From: an uncultured euryarchaeote
GTDB taxonomy: Archaea > Thermoplasmatota > Thermoplasmata > UBA10834
NCBI GenBank assembly: GCA_937872085.1
Contig: CALMQK010000357.1
Coordinates: 1 to 5,432, forward strand
Direction: 5' to 3'
DNA length: 5,432 nt
This document shows positions 5,396 to 5,432 of this stretch, piece by piece (within the stretch, counting starts at the first letter, position 1; each line of letters starts with the position of its first letter). Made by a program: the position numbers and the translations under genes. Under the pieces are notes generated by a model that was not told where the DNA came from, searched no databases, and was given only the letters and a program-made list of their open reading frames with translations.

Positions 5396-5432
5396 GAACC
5401 GCTTCTCCCGGCTCGATTCCCTTGGAGACCAT

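Noticed and set aside
5389..5432. Plus-strand ATG near the right edge (MTGTASPGSIPLET), possibly a divergent gene, and a minus-strand frame from 5432
   Set aside because: Only 14 codons are visible, with no ribosome site. The minus-strand frame shares the same third positions, so codon bias cannot separate them, and it would overlap the diiron gene out of frame.

Overview
The window looks like ordinary chromosomal DNA from an archaeon, most likely a mesophilic or moderately thermophilic euryarchaeote of the Thermoplasmata type. This placement is inferred. The supports are A/T-rich TATA-like boxes about 25-30 bases ahead of likely transcription starts, one gene with no ribosome binding site that fits a leaderless mRNA, two genes with strong GGAGG sites, frequent AGG/AGA arginine and ATA isoleucine codons, and protein families common in archaea. 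No ribosomal marker is present, so the lineage cannot be fixed.

Layout, left to right. Bases 1-401 (+) hold the C-terminal end of a PHP-domain phosphoesterase whose start lies outside the window. Bases 528-1766 (+) encode a CPA2-type Na+/H+ antiporter; its TTG start is chosen from a TATA-like box at 486-493. A 448-base gap (1767-2214) has no clear gene but contains a TATA box with no assigned gene, an inverted repeat, and a 40-codon coding-like ORF on the minus strand. Bases 2215-2988 (+) encode an orphan nucleotidyltransferase, probably leaderless. Bases 3197-3631 (+) encode a small DUF454 (YbaN-like) membrane protein. A 243-base convergent gap follows. On the minus strand lie a cysteine-rich DUF116 protein (4684-3875) and, upstream of it, a rubrerythrin-like diiron protein (5304-4816).

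The plus-strand genes look like separate transcription units, given their 120-450 base gaps and individual promoter-like sequences. The two minus-strand genes share direction and a 131-base gap, and both have GGAGG placed 6 bases before ATG, so they may be co-transcribed. They would pair a peroxide-detoxifying diiron protein with a probable metal- or Fe-S-binding protein of unknown function. The general theme is ion homeostasis and oxidative stress housekeeping. I see no CRISPR array, tRNA, rRNA, insertion sequence or recognisable defence island. The best leads are the DUF116/rubrerythrin pair, the orphan nucleotidyltransferase, and the 1767-2214 gap.
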